From positions 434,001 through 498,000 of the forward strand of contig NZ_CP025979.1 of the NCBI RefSeq assembly GCF_002900365.1: 64,000 nt of DNA, given 5' to 3'. The translations under genes and the position numbers were made by a program. The notes beneath the pieces were generated by a model, which saw nothing but the letters and a program-made list of their open reading frames with translations, had not been told where the DNA came from and made no database searches. Shown here in pieces: positions 45,456-54,383 of this stretch. The stretch is from Escherichia marmotae (GTDB taxonomy: Bacteria; Pseudomonadota; Gammaproteobacteria; Enterobacterales; Enterobacteriaceae). The first letter of the stretch is position 1, and each line of letters begins with the position of its first letter.

Positions 45456-46259
45456 GTGACAGAACCGTTAACCGAACCCCCTGAACTATCCGCGAAATAT
45501 GCCTGGTTTTTTGATCTCGATGGAACGCTGGCGGAAATCAAACCGCATCCTGATCAGGTCGTCGTGCCTGACACTATTCTGCAAGGACTTCAGCTACTGG
45601 CAACCGCAAGTGATGGTGCATTGGCATTGATATCAGGGCGCTCAATGGTGGAACTTGACGCACTGGCAAAACCTTATCGCTTCCCGTTAGCGGGCGTGCA
45701 TGGGGCGGAGCGCCGTGACATCAATGGTAAAACGCATATCGTTCACCTGCCGGAAGCGATTGCTCGTGATATTAGTGTGCAACTGCATACGGCGATTGCC
45801 CAACTTTCCGGCACGGAGCTGGAATCCAAAGGGATGGCGTTTGCACTGCATTATCGTCAGGCACCGCAGCATGAAGACGCCTTATTGACGTTAGCGCAAC
45901 GTATTACTCAGATTTGGCCGCAAATGGCATTACAACAGGGAAAGTGTGTCGTCGAGATTAAACCGCGAGGCACCAGTAAAGGGGAGGCTATTGCTGCATT
46001 TATGCAGGAAGTTCCCTTCATCGGCCGGAAGCCGGTGTTTCTGGGCGATGATTTAACCGATGAATCTGGCTTTGCGGTTATTAACCGACTGGGTGGAATG
46101 TCAGTAAAAATTGGTACAGGCGCAACTCAGGCATCATGGCGGCTGGCGGGCGTGCCGGATGTCTGGGGCTGGCTTGAATTGATAACCAACGCATTACAAA
46201 AACAAAAAAGAGAAAATAACAGGAGTGATGACTATGAGTCGTTTAGTCGTAGTATCTAA
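45456..46259 (+). CDS. otsB: Trehalose-6-phosphate phosphatase OtsB
   Basis: A 267-residue HAD phosphatase that turns trehalose-6-phosphate into trehalose. The HAD motif FDLDGTLAE is near the N terminus and GDDLTDESGF near the C terminus. Start is GTG with AAGGAGGA upstream. It overlaps otsA by 26 nt, implying coupled translation. Confidence 0.96.
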   Translation: MTEPLTEPPELSAKYAWFFDLDGTLAEIKPHPDQVVVPDTILQGLQLLATASDGALALISGRSMVELDALAKPYRFPLAGVHGAERRDINGKTHIVHLPEAIARDISVQLHTAIAQLSGTELESKGMAFALHYRQAPQHEDALLTLAQRITQIWPQMALQQGKCVVEIKPRGTSKGEAIAAFMQEVPFIGRKPVFLGDDLTDESGFAVINRLGGMSVKIGTGATQASWRLAGVPDVWGWLELITNALQKQKRENNRSDDYESFSRSI

Positions 46260-47658
46260 CCGAATTGCACCACCAGACGAGCACGCCGCCAGTGCCGGTG
46301 GCCTTGCTGTCGGCATACTGGGGGCACTGAAAACTGCAGGTGGACTGTGGTTTGGCTGGAGTGGCGAAACAGGGAATGAGGATCAGCCGCTAAAAAAGGT
46401 GAAAAAAGGAAATATTACCTGGGCCTCTTTTAACCTCAGTGAAAAAGATCTCGACGAATACTACAACCAATTCTCCAATGCCGTTCTCTGGCCGGCATTC
46501 CATTACCGACTCGATCTGGTGCAATTTCAGCGTTCAGCGTGGGAAGGCTATTTACGCGTGAATGCATTGCTGGCAGACAAATTACTGCCGCTGCTGGAAG
46601 ATGATGACATTATTTGGATCCACGATTATCACTTGTTGCCATTTGCGCAGGAATTACGTAAACGCGGCGTGAACAATCGCATCGGTTTCTTCCTGCATAT
46701 TCCTTTTCCGACACCGGAAATCTTTAATGCGCTACCAACTTATGACACATTGCTGGAACAGCTTTGTGATTATGATTTGCTGGGGTTTCAGACAGAAAAC
46801 GATCGTCTGGCGTTCCTGGATTGCCTTTCCAACTTGACGCGGGTCACGACACGTAGCTCGCGCAATCACACGGCCTGGGGCAAAGCATTTCGTACAGAAG
46901 TTTACCCGATTGGTATTGAACCGGATGAGATTGCTAAACAGGCTGCCGGGCCGCTACCGGCAAAACTGGCGCAATTAAAAGCAGAACTGAAAAATGTGCA
47001 GAATATCTTTTCTGTCGAGCGGCTGGATTATTCCAAAGGTTTGCCAGAACGTTTTCTTGCTTATGAAGCGCTGCTGGAAAAATATCCGCAACATCATGGT
47101 AAAATTCGTTATACCCAGATCGCGCCGACCTCGCGTGGTGATGTGCAAGCGTATCAGGATATTCGTCATCAGTTGGAAAATGAAGCCGGGAGAATTAACG
47201 GTAAATATGGGCAATTAGGTTGGACGCCGCTTTATTATCTGAATCAGCATTTTGATCGTAAATTATTGATGAAAATCTTCCGCTATTCCGATGTTGGGTT
47301 AGTGACGCCGCTGCGTGATGGGATGAATCTGGTCGCAAAAGAGTATGTCGCCGCTCAGGATCCTGCAAATCCGGGCGTACTGGTACTTTCTCAGTTTGCC
47401 GGTGCGGCAAACGAACTGACGTCAGCGCTAATTGTTAACCCATACGATCGTGATGAAGTCGCGGCGGCGCTCAATCGGGCGTTGAGCATGTCGCTGGCGG
47501 AACGTATTTCCCGCCATGCAGAAATGCTGGAAGTTATTATCAAAAACGATATTAAACACTGGCAGGAGTGCTTTATCCGCGACCTAAAGCAGGTAGTACC
47601 GCGAAGCGCGGAAAGTCAGCAACGCGATAAAGTCGCTACCTTTCCAAAGCTGGCGTAA
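46234..47658 (+). CDS. otsA: Trehalose-6-phosphate synthase OtsA
   Basis: A 474-residue GT20 enzyme that joins UDP-glucose and glucose-6-phosphate for osmoprotective trehalose. SNRI near the N terminus, IHDYHLLP, and PLRDGMNLVAKEY (sugar-nucleotide site) are typical. ATG 46234 gives MSRLVVVSNRI. Convergent with uspC, seven bases apart. Confidence 0.97.
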   Translation: MSRLVVVSNRIAPPDEHAASAGGLAVGILGALKTAGGLWFGWSGETGNEDQPLKKVKKGNITWASFNLSEKDLDEYYNQFSNAVLWPAFHYRLDLVQFQRSAWEGYLRVNALLADKLLPLLEDDDIIWIHDYHLLPFAQELRKRGVNNRIGFFLHIPFPTPEIFNALPTYDTLLEQLCDYDLLGFQTENDRLAFLDCLSNLTRVTTRSSRNHTAWGKAFRTEVYPIGIEPDEIAKQAAGPLPAKLAQLKAELKNVQNIFSVERLDYSKGLPERFLAYEALLEKYPQHHGKIRYTQIAPTSRGDVQAYQDIRHQLENEAGRINGKYGQLGWTPLYYLNQHFDRKLLMKIFRYSDVGLVTPLRDGMNLVAKEYVAAQDPANPGVLVLSQFAGAANELTSALIVNPYDRDEVAAALNRALSMSLAERISRHAEMLEVIIKNDIKHWQECFIRDLKQVVPRSAESQQRDKVATFPKLA

Positions 47659-47664
47659 GTGGAA

Positions 47665-48093
47665 TTAATCCCCTTTAAGTGGAACTAACAGCACATCAAC
47701 CTCACTTGAGGCAATCACACTTTTCGCTGAGCAGGACGCTCGCGAAAAGAAACTGTGATTATGGTTACCGCAAATCACCAAATCGAACTTATGTCTACGG
47801 CATACTGCCAGAATATGTTCGCTTAACTCTCCGTAAGCAATAAATGTCTCTTCTACCGGATATCCCGCATCCTGAATTAATTTATCAAGAAAGTTTTGTG
47901 TTTCTTCCTGCATCACGCTGCGTAAATCTTCAAGCATCGGCGCGGCTAATTGATTGAACATTTCCGGGTCGGAAGCAAGAGTGATTAAACTTATGCGCCC
48001 ATTTACCGGACGGGCGATAGAAACCGCTTTTGCTAACAGTTGCTGACTTTCTGGTGAGACAGCAACAGCAACAAGAATATTGGTATAGCTCAT
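47665..48093 (-). CDS. uspC: Universal stress protein UspC
   Basis: A 142-residue UspA-family protein (YecG) of the ATP-non-binding UspACD group, linked to oxidative and UV resistance and motility. The alpha/beta fold runs from MSYTNILVAVAV to VDVLLVPLK. Intact. Confidence 0.93.
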   Translation of the reverse strand: MSYTNILVAVAVSPESQQLLAKAVSIARPVNGRISLITLASDPEMFNQLAAPMLEDLRSVMQEETQNFLDKLIQDAGYPVEETFIAYGELSEHILAVCRRHKFDLVICGNHNHSFFSRASCSAKSVIASSEVDVLLVPLKGD

Positions 48094-48871
48094 AACCTGC
48101 TCCTTATTCTGTGAACTTCAGGTGTTATTACAGCTTTACTCTGAATGAGGTACTGATGCAATAACAACTCAGTCAAAACAGTAAATATTAGGCTGGTTAT
48201 TAGTAAGTGAGGCTAATTAATAACGTACGGTTATCACATGATTACAGATGAGGTTATAAAAACTAAAATTATCAATTCCCCTTACAGAACAAATGGATAA
48301 TATTTATAGAACATTATTGTAACATACGAGATGTTCCCGGATTTATTTTCACTTGAAGAGACTCATGTTATGTAACTCTCTGTTTGAAAATAAGTTATAG
48401 GAGGTGAATATATTTATTTTATATGTAGCAGGTGGTTATTTACGGTGATTTATATTAACAGTGCGCAACATCATCATTTTATCTACCCACTTCATTTTTG
48501 AAGCCAGGCAAGCTGAAAAACTTTTTAACAGAATGAAATATGACCAAAACAAAAGTATGACTTATACATTAATGTTAAGTAATTGATTGTTTTGTGTGAT
48601 CTGAGTCACACATTATCGAAAATCGCAACACCGCTCCGTTGTATGTGTGAGTGGTGACGAGTACAGTTGCGTCGAATTAGGAAAAATCTTAGATAAGTGT
48701 AAAAAACACTGTTCTCTGTAAGGGATTGTTTCATCTCTTACACTGCCTGTGTGTTTTTTCGTTGATCGCAACTATTCCATTGTTCTTTACTTTTTACCGG
48801 GATTTCCCGGCGACATCACGGGGTGCGGTGATACCGCATAATAATAAAGTTAGTTATTCTGGATGGGAATA
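48094..48871. promoter_or_regulatory. flhDC regulatory region
   Basis: A 780-bp AT-rich non-coding region that holds the flhDC promoter and long 5' leader, the integration point for CRP, H-NS, RcsAB, OmpR and several sRNAs in E. coli. There is no insertion sequence here, unlike the IS elements found in many highly motile K-12 stocks. The CRP site is listed separately. Confidence 0.8.
48595..48610 (+). promoter_or_regulatory. CRP site of flhDC
   Basis: TGTGA-TCTGAG-TCACA, a perfect CRP palindrome, about 270 bp before flhD. This is the known position relative to the flhDC promoter. Confidence 0.88.
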
Positions 48872-49222
48872 ATGCATACCTCCGAGTTGCTGAAACATAT
48901 TTATGACATTAATTTGTCATATTTACTTCTTGCACAACGTCTGATCGTTCAGGACAAAGCGTCCGCCATGTTTCGTCTCGGTATTAATGAAGAAATGGCA
49001 ACAACGTTAGCGACGCTGACTCTTCCTCAAATGGTTAAACTGGCAGAAACCAATCAACTGATTTGCCATTTCCGCTTTGACAGCCACCAGACTATTAATC
49101 AGCTAACGCAGGATTCCCGCGTTGACGATCTCCAGCAAGTTCATACCGGCATCATGCTATCTACGCGTTTGTTGAATGATGTTAATCAGCCCGAAGAAGT
49201 GCTACGTAAAAAAAGGGCCTGA
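48872..49222 (+). CDS. flhD: Flagellar master regulator subunit FlhD
   Basis: A 116-residue helical subunit of the FlhD4C2 activator of class 2 flagellar genes. Start ATG 48872 (MHTSELLKH) has GGATGGGA before it; ATG 48863 would add three residues. It is followed by flhC after two bases. Intact. Confidence 0.96.
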   Translation: MHTSELLKHIYDINLSYLLLAQRLIVQDKASAMFRLGINEEMATTLATLTLPQMVKLAETNQLICHFRFDSHQTINQLTQDSRVDDLQQVHTGIMLSTRLLNDVNQPEEVLRKKRA

Positions 49223-49224
49223 CA

Positions 49225-49803
49225 ATGAGCGAAAAAAGCATTGTTCAGGAAGCCCGGGATATTCAACTGGCAATGGAGTTGATCACCCTTGGCGCTCGTT
49301 TGCAGATGCTGGAAAGTGAAACACAATTAAGTCGTGGACGGCTGCTCAAACTCTATAAAGAACTGCGCGGAAGCCCCCCACCGAAAGGCATGTTGCCATT
49401 CTCCACCGACTGGTTTATGACCTGGGAACAAAATGTTCATGCGTCGATGTTTTGTAATGCATGGCAGTTTTTACTGAAAACAGGGTTATGTAATGGCGTC
49501 GATGCAGTGATCAAAGCCTATCGTTTATACCTCGAACAGTGCCCGCAAGCCGAAGACGGTCCGCTACTGGCGTTGACCCGCGCCTGGACACTGGTGCGAT
49601 TTGTTGAAAGTGGTTTACTACAACTTTCCAGTTGCAAATGTTGCGGCGGTAATTTTATCACCCATGCCCATCAGCCTGTTGGCAGCTTTGCCTGCAGCTT
49701 ATGTCAACCGCCATCACGTGCGGTAAAAAGACGTAAACTTTCTCAAGACCCTGCCGATATTATCCCTCAACTGCTGGATGAACAGAGAGTACAGGCTGTT
49801 TAA
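49225..49803 (+). CDS. flhC: Flagellar master regulator subunit FlhC
   Basis: A 192-residue DNA-binding partner of FlhD with a zinc-binding set of four cysteines (CKCC… CSLC; about residues 137-160). Intact. A sigma-28 promoter lies inside its 3' part. Confidence 0.96.
   Translation: MSEKSIVQEARDIQLAMELITLGARLQMLESETQLSRGRLLKLYKELRGSPPPKGMLPFSTDWFMTWEQNVHASMFCNAWQFLLKTGLCNGVDAVIKAYRLYLEQCPQAEDGPLLALTRAWTLVRFVESGLLQLSSCKCCGGNFITHAHQPVGSFACSLCQPPSRAVKRRKLSQDPADIIPQLLDEQRVQAV
49734..49760 (+). promoter_or_regulatory. Sigma-28 promoter within flhC (MotR/motA)
   Basis: TAAA (49734-49737), 15 bases, GCCGATAT (49753-49760): a near-perfect FliA promoter inside the flhC coding sequence. It should drive the motA-cheW operon and MotR. 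Confidence 0.9.
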
Positions 49804-49861
49804 CTCACACGATGTGGCGAAACACTCCAGCAGCGGTAAGTGATTGCCGCTGCTTTTTTTT
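49767..49861 (+). ncRNA. motR: MotR small RNA (motA 5' UTR)
   Basis: Predicted start about seven bases after the sigma-28 -10 and end at the terminator before motA, giving about 95 nt. This fits the published K-12 MotR sRNA, made from the motA leader. Ends estimated from sequence. Confidence 0.7.
49829..49861 (+). terminator. Terminator after flhC / MotR 3' end
   Basis: AGCAGCGG / CCGCTGCT-type stem (AGCAGCGGTAAGTGATTGCC… arm pair) followed by TTTTTTTT. Strong terminator between flhC and motA, so motA needs read-through. Confidence 0.88.
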
Positions 49862-49927
49862 CCCAACGGTAAGTTAGCGTCTGACGACTGAACATCCTGT
49901 CATGGTCAACAGTGAAAGGATGATGTC

Positions 49928-50815
49928 GTGCTTATCTTATTAGGTTACCTGGTTGTTCTCGGTACAGTTTTCGGCGGTTATTTGATGACCGGCGGAAGCC
50001 TTGGAGCACTCTATCAACCCGCTGAACTGGTGATTATTGCCGGTGCAGGTATTGGGTCGTTTATTGTCGGTAACAACGGTAAAGCAATCAAAGGCACGCT
50101 CAAAGCGCTGCCGTTACTGTTTCGCCGCTCCAAATACACCAAAGCGATGTATATGGATCTGCTGGCACTGCTTTACCGACTCATGGCGAAATCGCGACAG
50201 ATGGGCATGTTTTCGCTGGAGCGCGATATTGAACCCCCCCGCGAAAGCGAGATCTTCGCCAGTTATCCCCGCATCCTCGCGGATACCGTTATGCTTGATT
50301 TTATCGTTGATTATCTGCGCCTGATCATCAGTGGCCATATGAATACCTTCGAAATCGAAGCGCTGATGGATGAAGAAATTGAAACCCACGAAAGCGAGTC
50401 GGAAGTTCCCGCTAACAGCCTGGCGCTGGTCGGTGACTCGCTCCCGGCATTTGGTATTGTCGCGGCAGTGATGGGGGTGGTTCACGCGCTGGGATCGGCT
50501 GACCGGCCTGCCGCCGAACTGGAGGCGCTGATTGCTCATGCGATGGTAGGGACTTTCCTCGGTATCTTACTGGCTTACGGATTTATTTCCCCACTGGCGA
50601 GTGTTTTGCGCCAGAAAAGCGCAGAGACCAGCAAAATGATGCAATGCGTCAAAGTCATACTGCTTTCTAATCTGAACGGTTATGCACCGCCAATTGCCGT
50701 TGAATTTGGTCGTAAAACGCTCTACTCCAGTGAACGACCATCGTTTGTTGAGCTGGAAGAACACGTTCGCGCGGTAAAAAATCCGCAACAGCAGACGACA
50801 ACCGAGGAAGTATGA
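49928..50815 (+). CDS. motA: Flagellar stator protein MotA
   Basis: A 295-residue stator subunit with four membrane helices and a cytoplasmic domain carrying the charged residues (around LERDIEPPRESE) that act on FliG. GTG start at 49928 with GAAAGGA before it. Overlaps motB by 4 nt. Intact. Confidence 0.97.
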   Translation: MLILLGYLVVLGTVFGGYLMTGGSLGALYQPAELVIIAGAGIGSFIVGNNGKAIKGTLKALPLLFRRSKYTKAMYMDLLALLYRLMAKSRQMGMFSLERDIEPPRESEIFASYPRILADTVMLDFIVDYLRLIISGHMNTFEIEALMDEEIETHESESEVPANSLALVGDSLPAFGIVAAVMGVVHALGSADRPAAELEALIAHAMVGTFLGILLAYGFISPLASVLRQKSAETSKMMQCVKVILLSNLNGYAPPIAVEFGRKTLYSSERPSFVELEEHVRAVKNPQQQTTTEEV

Positions 50816-51738
50816 AGAATCACGCGCATCCAATAATTGTCGTCAAACGACGCAAAGCAAAAAGCCACGGCTCGGCGCATGGATCGTGGAAGATTGCTTA
50901 TGCTGACTTTATGACCGCGATGATGGCTTTTTTTCTGGTGATGTGGCTGATCTCCATTTCCAGCCCAAAAGAGCTGATACAGATAGCGGAATATTTCCGC
51001 ACGCCGTTGGCGACCGCGGTAACGGGTGGTGATCGCATTTCTAATAGCGAAAGCCCAATTCCCGGCGGCGGTGATGATTACACTCAGAGTCAGGGAGAAG
51101 TGAATAAGCAGCCGGACATTGAAGAACTGAAAAAACGCATGGAGCAAAGTCGGTTGCGGAAATTGCGTGGCGATCTCGACCAGCTTATAGAGTCAGACCC
51201 GAAACTACGGGCGCTGCGTCCACATCTCAAAATCGATCTGGTACAGGAAGGTTTACGCATTCAGATTATCGACAGCCAGAATCGCCCGATGTTTAAAACC
51301 GGCAGTGCTGACGTCGAACCCTATATGCGCGACATTCTGCGGAGTATTGCGCCAGTGCTGAATGGTATTCCTAACCGTATCAGTCTCTCCGGTCATGCCG
51401 ATGATTTCCCTTACGCCAATGGTGAGCAAAGCTACAGCAACTGGGAGCTTTCTGCCGAACGCGCTAATGCGTCGCGCCGTGAGCTAATGGTGGGGGGGCT
51501 GGCTGATGGCAAAATTCTGCGCGTCGTCGGCATGGCGGCGACCATGCGTTTAAGCGATCGCGGACCTGATGATGCTGTCAATCGTCGAATCAGTCTGCTG
51601 GTCCTGAACAGACAGGCCGAGCAGGCCATTTTGCATGAAAACGCTGAAAGCCAGAATGAGCCGGTAAGTGTACTGGAAAAAACTGGGGGCGCTCCGCAGG
51701 TCAGTGTTCCCACAATGCCATCAGCCGAACCGAGGTGA
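50812..51738 (+). CDS. motB: Flagellar stator protein MotB
   Basis: A 308-residue stator subunit with one membrane helix bearing the proton-carrying aspartate (AYADFMTAMMAF) and a C-terminal OmpA-like peptidoglycan-binding domain (LSGHADDFPY… SAERANASRREL). Intact. Confidence 0.97.
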   Translation: MKNHAHPIIVVKRRKAKSHGSAHGSWKIAYADFMTAMMAFFLVMWLISISSPKELIQIAEYFRTPLATAVTGGDRISNSESPIPGGGDDYTQSQGEVNKQPDIEELKKRMEQSRLRKLRGDLDQLIESDPKLRALRPHLKIDLVQEGLRIQIIDSQNRPMFKTGSADVEPYMRDILRSIAPVLNGIPNRISLSGHADDFPYANGEQSYSNWELSAERANASRRELMVGGLADGKILRVVGMAATMRLSDRGPDDAVNRRISLLVLNRQAEQAILHENAESQNEPVSVLEKTGGAPQVSVPTMPSAEPR

Positions 51739-51742
51739 CAGC

Positions 51743-53707
51743 GTGAGCATGGATATAAGCGATTTTTATCAGACATTTTTTGATGAAGCGGACGAATTGT
51801 TGGCCGATATGGAGCAGCATCTGCTGGATTTGCAGCCAGAAGCGCCAGATGCCGAACAATTGAATGCTATCTTTCGTGCGGCCCATTCCATCAAAGGAGG
51901 GGCAGGAACTTTTGGTTTTACCGTGTTACAGAAAACCACGCATCTGATGGAAAACCTGCTCGATGAAGCCAGACGCGGTGAGATGCAGCTTAATACCGAC
52001 ATTATCAATCTGTTTTTGGAAACGAAGGATATCATGCAGGAACAGCTCGACGCTTATAAACAGTCGCAAGAGCCGGATGCCGCCAGCTTCGATTATATCT
52101 GCCAGGCCTTGCGTCAACTGGCATTAGAAGCGAAAGGCGAAACGGTGCCCGCAGTGACCCGGTTAAGTGTGGTTGCCAAAAGTGAACCGCAAAATGAGCA
52201 GAGTAACAGTGAGTCGCCGCGACGAATTATCCTTTCACGCCTGAAGGCGGATGAAGTCGATCTGCTGGAAGACGAACTGGAGCAGTTGACCACATTAACT
52301 GACGTGGTTAAAGGCGCGGATTCATTATCTGCAACAATGTCGGGAGATATTGCGGAAGACGACATTACCGCCGTGCTCTGTTTTGTGATTGAAGCCGATC
52401 AGATTGCCTTTGAAGCGGTAGAACCTGCATCAACAGTATCGACCCCGCCAGTGCTGGAACTGGCCGCAACAGAAGCACCAGCCGGACGCGTAGAGCGGGA
52501 AAAAACGACGCGCGGTAGCGAATCGACCAGCATCCGTGTGGCGGTAGAAAAGGTTGATCAACTGATAAACCTGGTCGGTGAACTGGTCATCACCCAGTCA
52601 ATGCTCGCTCAGCGCTCCAGTGAACTGGACCCGGTAAATCATGGGGATTTGATTACCAGCATGGGGCAGTTACAACGTAACGCCCGTGATTTGCAGGAAT
52701 CGGTGATGTCGATTCGTATGATGCCGATGGAATATGTCTTTAGCCGCTATCCGCGGCTGGTGCGCGACCTGGCGGGTAAACTCGGCAAACAAGTAGAACT
52801 CACGCTTATAGGCAGCTCCACCGAACTCGACAAGAGTCTGATAGAACGCATTATCGATCCGCTGACCCACCTGGTACGCAACAGCCTTGACCACGGTATA
52901 GAACTGCCGGAAAAACGCCTCGCCGCAGGTAAAAATAGCGTCGGAAATTTGATCCTGTCAGCCGAACATCAGGGCGGCAACATCTGCATCGAAGTGACCG
53001 ACGATGGCGCGGGACTAAATCGTGAGCGGATTCTGGCAAAAGCCGCCTCGCAAGGGCTGCCTGTCAGCGACAACATGAGCGACGACGAAGTGGCGATGTT
53101 GATATTTGCTCCGGGTTTTTCCACGGCGGAGCAGGTTACCGATGTTTCCGGGCGTGGCGTCGGCATGGATGTCGTTAAACGCAATATCCAGGAGATGGGC
53201 GGCCATGTCGAAATCAAGTCGAAGCCGGGCACAGGTACAACGATCCGCATTTTACTACCGCTGACACTGGCGATCCTCGACGGTATGTCCGTGCGCGTTG
53301 CTGATGAAGTTTTCATTCTGCCGCTGAATGCTGTCATGGAATCACTGCAACCCCGTGAAGTCGATCTGCATCCGCTGGCAGGTGGCGAGCGGGTACTTGA
53401 AGTGCGTGGTGAATATCTGCCAATAGTCGAACTGTGGAAAGTGTTTAATGTCGCTGGTGCGAAAACTGAAGCCACCCAGGGGATTGTCGTGCTCCTGCAA
53501 AGTGGTGGTCGTCGTTATGCCTTGCTGGTGGATCAATTAATTGGTCAACACCAGGTGGTGGTGAAAAACCTTGAAAGTAACTATCGCAAAATTCCTGGAA
53601 TATCCGCCGCAACAATTCTTGGCGACGGAAGCGTAGCACTGATTGTTGATGTCTCAGCCTTGCAGGCAATAAACCGCGAACAATGTATGGCGAACACCGC
53701 CGCCTGA
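51743..53707 (+). CDS. cheA: Chemotaxis histidine kinase CheA
   Basis: A 654-residue kinase. P1 holds the phosphorylated His in AAHSIKGGAGTFG (about residue 48); P2 binds CheY/CheB, P3 dimerises, P4 is the ATPase (LVRNSLDHGIE, DDGAGLNRERI, GRGVGMDVV), and P5 docks CheW. GTG start at 51743. The internal Met used for the short form CheA(S) is present in DIMQEQLDAY. Frame intact. Confidence 0.97.
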   Translation: MSMDISDFYQTFFDEADELLADMEQHLLDLQPEAPDAEQLNAIFRAAHSIKGGAGTFGFTVLQKTTHLMENLLDEARRGEMQLNTDIINLFLETKDIMQEQLDAYKQSQEPDAASFDYICQALRQLALEAKGETVPAVTRLSVVAKSEPQNEQSNSESPRRIILSRLKADEVDLLEDELEQLTTLTDVVKGADSLSATMSGDIAEDDITAVLCFVIEADQIAFEAVEPASTVSTPPVLELAATEAPAGRVEREKTTRGSESTSIRVAVEKVDQLINLVGELVITQSMLAQRSSELDPVNHGDLITSMGQLQRNARDLQESVMSIRMMPMEYVFSRYPRLVRDLAGKLGKQVELTLIGSSTELDKSLIERIIDPLTHLVRNSLDHGIELPEKRLAAGKNSVGNLILSAEHQGGNICIEVTDDGAGLNRERILAKAASQGLPVSDNMSDDEVAMLIFAPGFSTAEQVTDVSGRGVGMDVVKRNIQEMGGHVEIKSKPGTGTTIRILLPLTLAILDGMSVRVADEVFILPLNAVMESLQPREVDLHPLAGGERVLEVRGEYLPIVELWKVFNVAGAKTEATQGIVVLLQSGGRRYALLVDQLIGQHQVVVKNLESNYRKIPGISAATILGDGSVALIVDVSALQAINREQCMANTAA

Positions 53708-53728
53708 TTGAGTAAAAAGGTAATAAAT

Positions 53729-54232
53729 ATGACCGGTATGACAAATGTAACAAAACTGGCCAGCGAACCGTCAGGCCAGGAATTTCTGGTATTTACCCTT
53801 GGTGATGAAGAGTACGGCATAGACATTCTGAAAGTGCAGGAGATCCGTGGTTACGACCAGGTCACGCGGATTGCGAATACGCCAGCGTTTATCAAAGGCG
53901 TCACTAACCTGCGCGGCGTCATTGTGCCAATTGTCGACTTACGCATTAAGTTCAGCCAGGTCGATGTGGACTATAACGACAACACAGTCGTGATCGTCCT
54001 GAATCTTGGCCAGCGCGTGGTCGGCATAGTGGTTGACGGCGTATCGGACGTTCTTTCGTTGACGGCGGAACAAATTCGCCCGGCACCGGAATTTGCCGTG
54101 ACGCTTTCCACTGAATATCTTACGGGACTGGGCGCGCTGAGTGACCGCATGCTGATTCTGGTTAATATCGAAAAACTGCTAAATAGTGAAGAGATGGCGC
54201 TGTTAGATAATGCGACCGCAGACGTCGCGTAA
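53729..54232 (+). CDS. cheW: Chemotaxis coupling protein CheW
   Basis: A 167-residue adaptor that links receptors to CheA. SH3-like CheW fold with VTNLRGVIVPIVDLR. ATG 53729 gives MTGMTNVTKL. It is followed by a terminator before tar. Confidence 0.96.
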   Translation: MTGMTNVTKLASEPSGQEFLVFTLGDEEYGIDILKVQEIRGYDQVTRIANTPAFIKGVTNLRGVIVPIVDLRIKFSQVDVDYNDNTVVIVLNLGQRVVGIVVDGVSDVLSLTAEQIRPAPEFAVTLSTEYLTGLGALSDRMLILVNIEKLLNSEEMALLDNATADVA

Positions 54233-54260
54233 TTTCGTGTTCAGCAATAAATAAAGGCAG

Positions 54261-54285
54261 AACCCGATGATGCGCACATCGGGTT
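54261..54285 (+). terminator. Terminator after cheW
   Basis: AACCCGATG / CATCGGGTT stem with a short loop, then a T-run. It separates the motAB-cheAW and tar operons. Confidence 0.88.
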
Positions 54286-54325
54286 TTTTTATTTTAAGTC
54301 ATCTCTCTACGATTGATCTAAGCAA

Positions 54326-54352
54326 TAAAGTTTCCCACCTTCCTGCCGATAA
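54326..54352 (+). promoter_or_regulatory. Sigma-28 promoter of tar
   Basis: TAAA (54326-54329), 15 bases, GCCGATAA (54345-54352): exact FliA consensus, about 30 bp before the tar ATG. Confidence 0.95.
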
Positions 54353-54383
54353 CGGGATCAACTTGTTTTCAGGAAGGTGCCTT

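Noticed and set aside
48094..48871. IS element in the flhDC promoter
   Set aside because: I looked for IS1/IS5-type ends and transposase frames and found none; the region appears uninterrupted.
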